Positions 7,979 through 16,410 of a stretch of DNA of 64,000 nucleotides are shown in pieces; position 1 is the stretch's first letter; each line of letters opens with the position of its first letter. Position numbers and translations under genes: made by a program. The stretch is from Burkholderiales bacterium (GTDB lineage: Bacteria; Pseudomonadota; Gammaproteobacteria; Burkholderiales; Burkholderiaceae_E): NCBI GenBank assembly GCA_026399835.1, contig JAPLQE010000066.1, positions 1-64,000 of the forward strand, in the 5' to 3' direction. The notes below the pieces were generated by a model. That model did no database searches. It saw nothing but the letters and a program-made list of their open reading frames with translations, and was not told the DNA's origin.

Positions 7979-9187
7979 TCAGCGATGCTGCCAGCAGTCG
8001 CGCCAGACGCGTCGGGTCGCGGCGAGCAGCAGCAGGCCCGACGCACACGACAGCGCGGCGGCCACCGGTGCGCCCGCCCGCTCGGCCAGCGCGCCGAGCG
8101 CGAGGTAGCCGATCGGCGCGGTGCCGATCGCCATGGTCAGCAGCCCCATCGCCTGCGTGCGCCGCTCCGGCGGCGCCGCGCCGAACACCAGCGTGGCCTG
8201 CATCACCGCGAACGCCGCCTGCCCGAGGCCTGAGACGAAGAGCGCCGCGGCCGCGCCCCGCACGTCGGTGCAGGCGGCGAAGGCGCCGACCGACAGGAAG
8301 AACACGACGATGCCGATGACGTAGGTGCGGCCCTGCGGGACCGCGCGCGACAGCATCGCGAGCCCCACCGCCCCGATCAGCGTGCCGAACCCGTCGGCGC
8401 CGGCCAGCAGGCCCACCCCGTCCGGCCCGAGGCCGAGCCGGTCGCGGCCGATCACCGGCACCATGCTGAGCACCGGCCAGCCGAACAGGTTGAAGAGCAC
8501 GGTCACCCACAGCGCGCCGGCCAGGCCCGGGCGGCCGCGCAGCAGCGCGAAGCCGTCGACGAGCGTCGCGAGCACGCCGAGGGGCGCGGCGGCATGGGCA
8601 CGTGGCCGCGGCCGGATCCGGAGCACCGCCGCGATCGCGACCGCGTACAGCATCAGCACCGGCACGAGCACGCCCGTCATGCCGCCGTGCGCGAGCAGCA
8701 GGCCGCCGGCCGCCGGCCCGGCGAGCTTGCAGGCGTTGCTCGCGCCCACGTCGAGCGCCATCGCGCGGCCCATCCGCGCGGCGCCGGCGAGCTCGCCCAC
8801 CATCGCGCGCCGGATCGGGTTGTCGGCCGCCCAGACGGCGCCGCCGATCACGCTCGCCGCCGCGACATGCCAGACCTCGAGCCGGTCGGTCCAGGCCGCC
8901 GCCAGCAGCGCGAGCGAGGCCACCGACTGCACGCCGAGCATCCCGAGCACGCCGGTGCGCCCCGGAATGCGGGCGGCCAGCGCGCCGAAGGCCACGCCGA
9001 GCAGCCCGAGCGGCAGCATCCGCAGCATCAGCATGCCGGCGACCGCGAAGGCCGAGCCGGTGCGCTCGTACGTGAACACGCCGATCACCAGCACCTCGAG
9101 CCAGCGCACGAGGTAGGTGATCAGGCCGGCGGTCCACAGCCTGCGGAAGTCGGGGTCGCGGAGCAGCGGTGCGGCGGTCGCGGTCAT
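7979..9187 (-). CDS. Major facilitator superfamily exporter (EntS-like MFS_3 group)
   Basis: 402 residues with about 12 hydrophobic segments. The start (LLRDPDFRRLWTAGLITYLVRWLEVLVIGVFTYERTGSA) is the pattern of the EntS/MFS_3 exporter group, with a central loop around residues 190-215. The ending is a short basic tail. The substrate cannot be read from sequence; relatives export siderophores, macrolides or metabolites. It stands alone, convergent with glutathione reductase and divergent from the cytochrome c gene. Confidence 0.85.
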   Translation of the reverse strand: MTATAAPLLRDPDFRRLWTAGLITYLVRWLEVLVIGVFTYERTGSAFAVAGMLMLRMLPLGLLGVAFGALAARIPGRTGVLGMLGVQSVASLALLAAAWTDRLEVWHVAAASVIGGAVWAADNPIRRAMVGELAGAARMGRAMALDVGASNACKLAGPAAGGLLLAHGGMTGVLVPVLMLYAVAIAAVLRIRPRPRAHAAAPLGVLATLVDGFALLRGRPGLAGALWVTVLFNLFGWPVLSMVPVIGRDRLGLGPDGVGLLAGADGFGTLIGAVGLAMLSRAVPQGRTYVIGIVVFFLSVGAFAACTDVRGAAAALFVSGLGQAAFAVMQATLVFGAAPPERRTQAMGLLTMAIGTAPIGYLALGALAERAGAPVAAALSCASGLLLLAATRRVWRDCWQHR

Positions 9188-9273
9188 CGACGTGCATTGT
9201 CCGCCCGCAGGGCACCGTGCAGCTCGGCTAGACTCGCCCGATCGTTTCAGTCGCCCAGCAGGCCGTCCCGCTC

Positions 9274-9660
9274 ATGACCCGCATCCGTTCCGTTCCCGCC
9301 GATCCTGCCGTCCGCGGCACAGCGCCCGCCGCGGTCCCGGCGCTGGCCCTGGCCCTGGCGCTCGCCGCGGCCTGTCCGGTCTCGGCCGCCGAGCCCCGCA
9401 GCGGTGCAGAGGTCTACACGCTGGTGTGCGCCGCCTGCCACGATGCCGGCGTCGCCGGCGCGCCGACGCGCGGCGACACGAACGCCTGGAAGCCGCTGAT
9501 CGCCGAAGGCCAGAAGGCGCTGTCTCGCGAGGCCATCAAGGGCGTCCGCGGCATGCCCGCACGGGGCGGCCGTCCCGATCTGTCGGACCTCGAGGTCCGG
9601 CGTGCGGTGGCCTACCTGTCGAACGCGGCCGGCGCGAAGTGGGTCGAGCCGGCGAAGTGA
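9274..9660 (+). CDS. Class I c-type cytochrome, cytochrome c5-like
   Basis: 128 residues. A signal peptide (hydrophobic ALALALALAAACPVSAAE) precedes a single-heme domain with CAACH at about 53-57 and a distal Met in GVRGMPARGG, followed by the SDLEVRRAVAYL helix typical of cytochrome c5. It would carry electrons in the periplasm. A monocistronic gene; its final codons and stop are part of a 13-base tandem repeat (9646-9697). Confidence 0.88.
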   Translation: MTRIRSVPADPAVRGTAPAAVPALALALALAAACPVSAAEPRSGAEVYTLVCAACHDAGVAGAPTRGDTNAWKPLIAEGQKALSREAIKGVRGMPARGGRPDLSDLEVRRAVAYLSNAAGAKWVEPAK

Positions 9661-9697
9661 GCCGGCGAAGTGAGCCGACGAAGTGAGCCGACGAAGT
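9646..9697 (+). repeat. 13-bp tandem repeat spanning the stop codon of the cytochrome gene
   Basis: Four copies of gagccgRcgaagt lie head to tail at 9646-9658, 9659-9671, 9672-9684 and 9685-9697, with a fifth partial copy after them. The first copy encodes the last codons Glu-Pro-Ala-Lys, and the TGA stop sits at the junction with the second. Because 13 is not a multiple of three, TGA recurs in all three frames. Confidence 0.9.
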
Positions 9698-9709
9698 GAG
9701 CCGGCAGTG

Positions 9710-9731
9710 CCGCGGCGCCCGCGCGCCGCGG
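9710..9731. terminator. Hairpin between convergent genes
   Basis: Inverted repeat with arms ccgcggcg (9710-9717) and cgccgcgg (9724-9731) around a 6-base loop, between the convergent cytochrome gene and the czcA-like gene. There is no clear T tract, so it may terminate weakly or just protect both 3' ends. Confidence 0.4.
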
Positions 9732-9738
9732 CCCGTGC

Positions 9739-12700
9739 TCAGTGCACCGGCAGCGCGTCGCCCGATGACATCGACGTCGGCCAGCGCTTGGCGAGCATCA
9801 GGTAGAGCGCCGGCAGGGCCAGCAGCGTCAGCAGCGTCGCGCTGACCAGCCCGCCGATCACCACGATCGCCAGCGGGCGCTGCGTCTCTGCGCCGATGCC
9901 GTGCGACAGCGCCATCGGCAGCAGGCCGAGCATCGCCAGCAGCGCGGTCATCATCACCGTGCGCAGCCGCACCAGCGCGCCTTCGCGCACCGCCGCACGG
10001 ATCGCCTCGAAGTCGGTCAGGCCCGCGGCGCGTGCATTGAAGTCCGACACCATCACCACGCCGTTGAGCACCGCCTGCCCGAACAGCGCGATGAAGCCGA
10101 TCGCCGCCGACACCGACAGCGGGATGCCGGTGAGCCAGAGCGCGACGATGCCGCCGATCATCGCCAGCGGGATGTTGGCGATGATCAGCGCCGCGCTCGC
10201 CAGCGAGCCGAATGCGTCGAACAGCAGCAGGAAGATCAGCAGGATCGACAGCGGCACCACCCACGACAGCCGCGCCATCGCGCGCTGCTGGTTCTCGAAC
10301 TCGCCCGACCAGGCGATCGAGTAGCCCAGCGGCAGCTTGATCTCGGCGTCGACCAGCTTCTGCATGTCGGCCACCACGCTGCCCATGTCGCGGTCGCGGA
10401 TGAACACGCCGATGGCGGCGACCCGCTGGCCGTTCTCGCGCGAGATGTTCATCGCGCCCTCGGTCATCTTGAACGAGACCAGCTGCGACAGCGGGATCGG
10501 CGCGCCGCTGGCGCTGCCGACGAGCACGTCCGGCAGCTTGGGCAGGTCGCGCTGCTCGGGGCGCAGCCGCACCACCACCGAGAAGTGCCGCTCCCCCTCC
10601 CAGAGCTCGGTGGTCGCCTTGCCGGCGAGCGCCGACTCGACGACCTCCTGCAGGTCGGCGACGTTGACGCCGTAGCGGGCCGCGGTCGCGCGGTCGATGT
10701 CGATTCGGAACTGCGGCAGCCGGCCGTCGCGGTCGACGAAGCTGCGGGTGACGCCGGCCACGCCCGAGATGCGTGCGCGGATCTGCCGCGCGATGTCCTT
10801 GATGGTGTCGAAGTCGTCGCCCTGGACCTTGATGACGATCTGGCCGTCGATCTGCGAGATGCTCTCGAGCACGTTGTCGCGGATCGGCTGCGAGAAGCTC
10901 GGCTCGAGGCCGGGCAGCACGGCGATCGCGCCGTCCATCTCGTGGATCAGCGCGGCCTTGGTCCGGCCCGCGCGCCACTGGTCCTCCGGCTTCATCTCCA
11001 CGAAGAACTCAGCGCTGTTGAAGATCTTCGGGTCGGTGCCGTCGTCCGGGCGGCCCACCTTGGAGATCACGGAGCCGACCTCGGGCACGCTCTTGAGCGC
11101 CTGGCGCACCGCACGGGCGGCCTTCTGCGCCTCTTCGGGCGACACCGAGGGCGCGAGCGTCACGTTGACCCAGATCGAGCCCTCGTTGAGCTCGGGCAGG
11201 AACTCGCTGCCGAGCTGCGTGGCCACCAGGCCCGCGCCGACCAGCGCCGCGACCGCGATGCCGACGACCGCGGCGCGGGCCCGCAGCGTCCAGTCGAGCA
11301 GGCGCGCGTAGCCGCGCTTGGCCAAGCGCACCACCGCGTTGTCCTCGTGCGGCACGCGGCGCAGGAACCAGGCGCAGGCCAGCGGCACGACGGTGAGCGA
11401 CAGGATCAGCGAGCCCACCAGCGCCGAGCTCACCGTCCAGGCCATCGGCGAGAAGATGCGTCCCTCGTGGCGCTGCAGCGTGAAGATCGGCACGTGCGCG
11501 ACGATGATGATCAGCATCGAGAAGACTGTGGGTCGGCCGACCTCGACCGCGGCGGCGAAGACCGCGTCGCGTCGCTTGGCCGGGTCGTTGATGTCCTCGT
11601 CCTTGAGCTGGCCGAGCCGTCTGAAGATGTTCTCGACGACGATCACCGCGCCGTCGACGATGATGCCGAAGTCCATCGCGCCGAGCGACAGCAGGTTCGC
11701 CGGGATGCCGACGAAGGTCAGGCCCAGGAAGGTGGCCAGCAGCGACAGCGGGATCACTGCGGCCACGATCAGCGCGGCGCGCACGTTGGTGAGGAACAGC
11801 ACCAGCACCAGGCACACCAGGATCGCGCCCTCGAGCAGGTTCTTGAAGACGGTGTGCAGCGTCTTGTCGATCAGCCACGACCGGTCGTAGTACGGGACGA
11901 TCTCCACGCCCTTCGGCAGGTGCGCGCGGTTGATCTCGGCGATCTTCGCCTTGATGCCGTCAAGCACCCGCGACGGGTTCTCGCCCTTTCGCATCACGAC
12001 GATGCCGTTGACGATGTCGTCGTCGTTGCGGTCCTCGAGCGTCTGGCCGACCAGGCCCTGCGCCGGCGCGCCGCCGACGCGGATCTCGGCGACGTCCTTC
12101 ACCAGCACCGGCACGCCCTTGCTGACCGACACCATCACGTTGCCGATGTCGGCGGAGCTGCGCAGCTCGCCGATCGAGCGGATCAGGTACTGCTGGTTGC
12201 CGTGCGAGACCGCGCCGCCGCCGGCGTTGGCGTTGGCGCGCTGCAGCGAGGCGAACAGCTGGCCGAGCGACAGCCCGTGGTCGCGCAGCCGCGCCATGTC
12301 GGGGTTGACCTCGTACTGCTTGATCGTGCCGCCCATGGTCACCAGGTCGGCGACGCCGGGCACCTTGCGCAGCTGCTTCTCGACGACCCAGTCCTGCATC
12401 GTGCGCAGCTGCTGCGGCGAGTAGCCGTCGCCGCGCAGCCGGAAGCGGAAGATCTCGCCGATCGCGGTCTGCGGCGGTTGGATGCGCACCTCGACGTTCT
12501 CCGGCAGGCCGAGGTTCTGCAGCCGCTCGTTGACCCGCTGTCGCGCGAGCTGGTCGGAGGGCTTGTCGTTGAAGGTGACGACGGTGAACGACAGTCCGAA
12601 CTGCGTGTGCGAGAACAGCCTGACCGAATCGGGCAGGCCGGAGAGCGCGACCTCGATCGGCAGTGTCACCTGCCGCTCGACCTCCTCGGCGGCGCGCCCG

Positions 12701-12861
12701 GAGTGCAGCGCGATCACCGTCACCTGCGTGTCCGAGACGTCGGGGAAGGCCTCGATCGCGAGGTTGTTGAAGGCGACCACGCCGCCGCCGATGAACACGA
12801 CGAGCGCCAGCACCACCAGCAGCGGCTGGTGCAGCGCGAAATGGACGATGCGACCGATCAT
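9739..12861 (-). CDS. czcA: Heavy-metal efflux RND pump, CzcA-type inner-membrane subunit
   Basis: 1040 residues, the usual HME-RND length. It has an N-terminal membrane helix, two large periplasmic loops and two helix bundles. The fourth transmembrane helix carries DFGIIVDGAVIVVEN with Asp397, Asp403 and Glu410, the proton-relay signature of the CzcA-type (divalent Zn/Co/Cd/Ni) branch. It pumps metal through the adaptor and outer-membrane channel encoded upstream. The ATG overlaps the stop of the adaptor gene (ATGA). Order on this strand is czcC, czcB, czcA. The exact metal is not determinable here. Confidence 0.92.
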   Translation of the reverse strand: MIGRIVHFALHQPLLVVLALVVFIGGGVVAFNNLAIEAFPDVSDTQVTVIALHSGRAAEEVERQVTLPIEVALSGLPDSVRLFSHTQFGLSFTVVTFNDKPSDQLARQRVNERLQNLGLPENVEVRIQPPQTAIGEIFRFRLRGDGYSPQQLRTMQDWVVEKQLRKVPGVADLVTMGGTIKQYEVNPDMARLRDHGLSLGQLFASLQRANANAGGGAVSHGNQQYLIRSIGELRSSADIGNVMVSVSKGVPVLVKDVAEIRVGGAPAQGLVGQTLEDRNDDDIVNGIVVMRKGENPSRVLDGIKAKIAEINRAHLPKGVEIVPYYDRSWLIDKTLHTVFKNLLEGAILVCLVLVLFLTNVRAALIVAAVIPLSLLATFLGLTFVGIPANLLSLGAMDFGIIVDGAVIVVENIFRRLGQLKDEDINDPAKRRDAVFAAAVEVGRPTVFSMLIIIVAHVPIFTLQRHEGRIFSPMAWTVSSALVGSLILSLTVVPLACAWFLRRVPHEDNAVVRLAKRGYARLLDWTLRARAAVVGIAVAALVGAGLVATQLGSEFLPELNEGSIWVNVTLAPSVSPEEAQKAARAVRQALKSVPEVGSVISKVGRPDDGTDPKIFNSAEFFVEMKPEDQWRAGRTKAALIHEMDGAIAVLPGLEPSFSQPIRDNVLESISQIDGQIVIKVQGDDFDTIKDIARQIRARISGVAGVTRSFVDRDGRLPQFRIDIDRATAARYGVNVADLQEVVESALAGKATTELWEGERHFSVVVRLRPEQRDLPKLPDVLVGSASGAPIPLSQLVSFKMTEGAMNISRENGQRVAAIGVFIRDRDMGSVVADMQKLVDAEIKLPLGYSIAWSGEFENQQRAMARLSWVVPLSILLIFLLLFDAFGSLASAALIIANIPLAMIGGIVALWLTGIPLSVSAAIGFIALFGQAVLNGVVMVSDFNARAAGLTDFEAIRAAVREGALVRLRTVMMTALLAMLGLLPMALSHGIGAETQRPLAIVVIGGLVSATLLTLLALPALYLMLAKRWPTSMSSGDALPVH

Positions 12862-14168
12862 TTCGCGGTCCCGGTCCCGGTCCCGGTCCCGGTCCCGGTC
12901 CCGGGCTCGGCCTTGGACTTGGACTTGGACTTCGCGTCGCGGGCCTGGGCCTGCGCCGCCCTCGGCGTGAGGCCGCGCGCGAGGATCTGCTGCAGGTACA
13001 GGTTGCCCTCGACCACCACCCGCTGGCCGGGCACCAACCCCGTCACGCCGACGCGCCCGGGCAGCTCGCGCACGACCTGCACCTCGGTGCGCGTGAAGCC
13101 GCCGTCCGGATCGGCCACGAAGACCTGCTGGCGGCCGTCGATCAGCAGCACCGCCGACACCGGCAGGTGCTCGATCGGCTCGTCGGTCTTGCCCTCGGGC
13201 AGCGGAAAGCTCGCGCTGACGAACATCTCGCCCTTGAGCAGGCGCTCGGGGTTGGCGACGGCGGCGCGCAGCCTGAAGGTGCGCGAGGTCGCGTCGATGG
13301 CGTCCTCCTTGCGGACCAGCTTCGCGTCGAACTCGCGGGCGCCCCAGGCGCCGCTGCGCAGCTTGATCGCGGTGCCGAGCGGCAGCGGCGCGAGCGCCGG
13401 CAGCGCGCTCTCGGGCGCATCGAGCCAGGCCCACAGCTGCGACGGATCGGTGACGACGTACAGCGCCCGGTCGCCCTGCTCGGTGCGCAGCTCCTGGCCG
13501 GGGTTGATGCTGCGCTCGACCACGACGCCGGCGATCGGCGAACGCAGCGTGAAGTTGGGGCCCGCGCCCGCGCCGAGCTGCGTGAGCCGCGCCTGCGTGC
13601 GCTGGCGCTCGATCGACGCGCGGGCGAGGCCGGCCTCGGCCTCGCGCAGGTCCTTGGTCGGCACGAGGCCGGCGTCGGCGAGCTCCTTGACGCGGGTCAT
13701 CGTGTCCTTGGCGAGGCGTTCCTCGGCCTCGGCGCGGCGCGCCTCGGCGGTCGCGGTGCCGAACTCGGGCGAGGCCAGCTCGGCCAGCGCCTGGCCGGCC
13801 CGCACCGTGTCGCCGACCTGCACCAGCGGCCGGATCACCCGGCCGGCGAAGGGCGAGAACACCCGCACGGTGCGGTCCTCGTCCCAGGCCAGGCGCCCGG
13901 GCAGGGTCAGCACCGTGGTGCCCGAATCCTGGACCGTCTCGGTGCGCAAGCCCTCGACGCGACCCGGGAAGCGGATCGTCGTGCCGCTGACCGAAGGGCC
14001 GGGGTCGGGTGCGGGCGGCGGCGGCTCGGCGGTGCAGCCGACGAGGACAGCGCCGACGAGCAGCGCCGCCAGGCCGGCTCGACCGCGGCGCGGCGGCTGC
14101 AGGACGGGCAGGGCGGGCAGGGCGCGGGAGGTATCGCGCAGCGGTCGCGAGGAGGCGGTCTGGATCAT
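12858..14168 (-). CDS. czcB: RND efflux periplasmic adaptor (CzcB-like lipoprotein)
   Basis: 436 residues. A lipobox-like LVGAVLVGC near residue 45 suggests a lipoprotein anchor. Then come a barrel-sandwich half (RVFSPFAGRVIRPLVQVGDTVRAGQ), an alpha-helical hairpin (about 130-190), the second lipoyl half (FTLRSPIAGVVVERSINPGQ), a beta-barrel and a membrane-proximal domain. This is the membrane-fusion protein joining CzcA to the outer-membrane channel. The tail is low complexity: Lys-Ser then Gly-Thr repeats coded by hexanucleotide repeats. It lies 8 bases after czcC and overlaps czcA. Confidence 0.9.
   Translation of the reverse strand: MIQTASSRPLRDTSRALPALPVLQPPRRGRAGLAALLVGAVLVGCTAEPPPPAPDPGPSVSGTTIRFPGRVEGLRTETVQDSGTTVLTLPGRLAWDEDRTVRVFSPFAGRVIRPLVQVGDTVRAGQALAELASPEFGTATAEARRAEAEERLAKDTMTRVKELADAGLVPTKDLREAEAGLARASIERQRTQARLTQLGAGAGPNFTLRSPIAGVVVERSINPGQELRTEQGDRALYVVTDPSQLWAWLDAPESALPALAPLPLGTAIKLRSGAWGAREFDAKLVRKEDAIDATSRTFRLRAAVANPERLLKGEMFVSASFPLPEGKTDEPIEHLPVSAVLLIDGRQQVFVADPDGGFTRTEVQVVRELPGRVGVTGLVPGQRVVVEGNLYLQQILARGLTPRAAQAQARDAKSKSKSKAEPGTGTGTGTGTGTAK
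12866..12930 (-). repeat. Hexanucleotide repeats coding the C-terminal tail of the adaptor
   Basis: Six exact copies of cggtcc (12866-12901) and three of ttggac (12913-12930) lie in the last codons of the adaptor gene. On the minus strand they encode a Lys-Ser and a Gly-Thr dipeptide repeat. Each slip of one unit adds or removes two residues and keeps the frame. Confidence 0.9.
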
Positions 14169-14176
14169 CGTGGCGC

Positions 14177-15622
14177 TCAGGGAGTCGTTGGGCGCAGCTG
14201 CAGCGACTCGCCGAACACGGGGTCGGCGGCGGCGGCGGCGGTCAGCATCTCGGCGCGCGCGGCGGCGTCGGCGCGGTCGTGGTCGAGGCGGGCGTCGAGG
14301 TCCTCGCGCTGCAGCGCGCGCAGCTGGCGCAGCGCGTCGAGCAGCTCGAGGACGGTCCCGGCGCCTTTCCGGTAGGCCAGGTCGGCGTTGGCCGCGACGC
14401 GCTCGGCGAGCGGCAGCGCGTCGCGCTCGATCGCCCGGCGCCGCGCGCCCGCGGCGGCCTGCGCGTCGAGCAGGCGCTGCTGATCGGCGCGGGCCTGCTG
14501 CTCGATGCGCACCCGGCTCTCGAGCGCGGTGTCGCGGTCCGCCTCGGCGCGTGCGATCTCGCCCTCGAAGCGGTGGCTGACGAAGAGCGGCACCGACACG
14601 AAGGCGCCGAGCAGCCAGCCGCTGCCGGCGGGCGGCGCGTAGCGCTCGACCTGCACGCCGATGCTCACGTCACGGGTCCGCAGGCTGGTGGCGAGGCGGC
14701 TCTGCGCGTCCGCGGCGGCCTGCTGCGCGCGCGCGGCGAGCAGGTCGGGGCGCTCGGCCTCGCCGGGGGCGAGCCGCGCCGCGCCCGACACGTCGGCGGC
14801 GGGCCAGGGCTCGGCGGCCTGCAGCATCGGGGCCGACGGCTCCATCGCGAGCAGCGAGGCGATCACGTTGCGCGCGCGGGCGAGCTCGCCCTCGCCGACC
14901 ACGCGCTCGGCCTCGGCACGCTGCACGTCGAGCTCGATGCGGGCGACGTCGGCGGTGGCCACGTCGCCGGCCTTCTCGCGGCGCCGGGCACCGTCGAGCG
15001 TGCGGCGGTACAGCCCGAGCACCTCCTGCTGCAGCGCAAGCCTCTGCTGCGCGCCCCACAGGTCGATCCAGGCCTGCGCGAGGGCGAGCTGCTGCTGGCG
15101 CAGGGTGTCGGCGGCATTCCAGCGCGCCGCCCGCCAGGCCTGCTCGGCCGACTCGACACGCAGGCCGCGCTTGTTGCCGCGTTCGATCGGCTGGTCGAGC
15201 CGGGCCACGTAGTCGATCTGCTTGTCGAGCACGCCGCCCGGCCCCGGTCCGAGGACGGGGTTCACCGAGCCGATGCCGACGCCCAGCGTCGGGTTCGGCC
15301 GCTGGCCGGCGGTGACGATGTCGGCGCGCTGCGACTCGGTGGCGCGCAGCGCCAGCCGCAGGTCGCGGTTGCAGCGCGCCAGGCGACGCTGTGCGGCGCT
15401 CCAGTCGAGCGACGGGGCGGGCAGGGCGATGCAGTCGGGATCGGGGGCGGCGGTGGCGGCGCCGAGCGGCCGCGGTGCAGGCCACAGCGGAGCGGACGAC
15501 GGCGTCGGCGTGTGTGTCTGCGGCACGGGCGAGGGGACGGGGGTCTGCGCATGCGCGCCGGCCGTCAGCAGCCCCGCCAAGGCGAGGATCGCGAGCCGGC
15601 GGCAGGCCATTGGTGTCTTCAT
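14177..15622 (-). CDS. czcC: Outer-membrane efflux channel, TolC/CzcC family
   Basis: 481 residues with a signal peptide (LAILALAGLLTAGAHAQ), a proline/threonine-rich linker, and two OEP repeats with long heptad-rich helices (about 165-275 and 370-460). It forms the trimeric outer-membrane exit duct of the CzcCBA-type system. First gene of the minus-strand operon. The ATG at 15622 and a second ATG four codons later are both possible; neither has a strong Shine-Dalgarno. Confidence 0.88.
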   Translation of the reverse strand: MKTPMACRRLAILALAGLLTAGAHAQTPVPSPVPQTHTPTPSSAPLWPAPRPLGAATAAPDPDCIALPAPSLDWSAAQRRLARCNRDLRLALRATESQRADIVTAGQRPNPTLGVGIGSVNPVLGPGPGGVLDKQIDYVARLDQPIERGNKRGLRVESAEQAWRAARWNAADTLRQQQLALAQAWIDLWGAQQRLALQQEVLGLYRRTLDGARRREKAGDVATADVARIELDVQRAEAERVVGEGELARARNVIASLLAMEPSAPMLQAAEPWPAADVSGAARLAPGEAERPDLLAARAQQAAADAQSRLATSLRTRDVSIGVQVERYAPPAGSGWLLGAFVSVPLFVSHRFEGEIARAEADRDTALESRVRIEQQARADQQRLLDAQAAAGARRRAIERDALPLAERVAANADLAYRKGAGTVLELLDALRQLRALQREDLDARLDHDRADAAARAEMLTAAAAADPVFGESLQLRPTTP

Positions 15623-15723
15623 CCGGAACGTTCTAGACTCGGGCGGACCGCGATCATGGGCACCCAGCCTTTCAAACTCCTTCCAATCGCCCGGACCGGG
15701 CACTCTGCAGTGTCCGAGACACG
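15623..15723. promoter_or_regulatory. Shared divergent control region of czcCBA and its regulator pair
   Basis: 101 bases separate the czcC start (minus) from the response-regulator start (plus), so both promoters must lie here. A loose direct repeat (ttcaaactcc / ttccaatcgc, about 15671-15690) and an imperfect inverted repeat around ctgcag (about 15702-15714) are candidate OmpR-type binding sites. No strong -35/-10 pair is evident. Confidence 0.4.
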
Positions 15724-16410
15724 ATGAAAGTGCTGCTGGCCGAGGACGATCCCCAGATCGGCGGCGCGGTCCTGCGCGCCTTCGATCGGGCCGGGCTGGC
15801 GATGCAGTGGGTCGAGCGCGGCGACGAGGCCGATGTGCTGCTGGCCGGCGGCGGCGCGTTCGATGCGGCGGTGCTCGACATCGGCCTGCCCGGGCGCGAC
15901 GGCATCGACGTGCTGCGCCGGCTGCGCGGCCGCGGCGACCCCCTGCCGGTGCTGCTGCTCACCGCGCGCGACGAGGTCAGCGACCGCGTGCTCGGTCTCG
16001 ACGCCGGCGCCGACGACTACCTGGTCAAGCCCTTCGACATGGTCGAGCTCGAGGCCCGCGTGCGGGCGCTGCTGCGCCGCGGCCGCGTCGCGGCCCAGCC
16101 CGCGCCGGCCCGGCTCGGGCGGCTCTCGCTGCACGCCGACGAGGCCGCGCCGCGGCTCGACGAGGCGCCGATGGAGCTGTCGCCGCGGGAGGCCGGCGTG
16201 CTGTCGGTGCTGCTGCGGCGCGCCGGCCGGGTGGCCGGCAAGCCGGCGGTGCTGCAGGAGCTCGCCGCGGCCGACCCCTCGGCGATGGACCTGTCGGATG
16301 CCGCAGTCGAGGTGATCGTGCACCGGCTGCGCCGCAAGCTCGAGGGCAGCGGCGCCGAGATCCACACCGTGCGCGGCTTCGGCTACATGCTGCGGGCCCG
16401 CGATGAGTGA
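15724..16410 (+). CDS. Response regulator, OmpR family (TctD/QseB-like)
   Basis: 228 residues. The receiver domain has the acidic pocket Glu7-Asp8-Asp9, phospho-acceptor Asp52 (AVLDIGLPG), the T in LLLTARDE and Lys in DDYLVKPFD. It is followed by a winged-helix DNA-binding domain (about 135-225) ending VRGFGYMLRA. It overlaps the sensor kinase gene by 8 bases and is divergent from czcCBA, so it most likely controls metal efflux, although TctD-like regulators also control carboxylate uptake. Confidence 0.9.
   Translation: MKVLLAEDDPQIGGAVLRAFDRAGLAMQWVERGDEADVLLAGGGAFDAAVLDIGLPGRDGIDVLRRLRGRGDPLPVLLLTARDEVSDRVLGLDAGADDYLVKPFDMVELEARVRALLRRGRVAAQPAPARLGRLSLHADEAAPRLDEAPMELSPREAGVLSVLLRRAGRVAGKPAVLQELAAADPSAMDLSDAAVEVIVHRLRRKLEGSGAEIHTVRGFGYMLRARDE

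Noticed and set aside
9901-14580. A plus-strand open frame of about 1559 codons opposite czcCBA
   Set aside because: It is antisense to three well-supported RND genes, is very rich in Asp/His/Arg/Gln with no domain, and results from the high G+C third-position bias.
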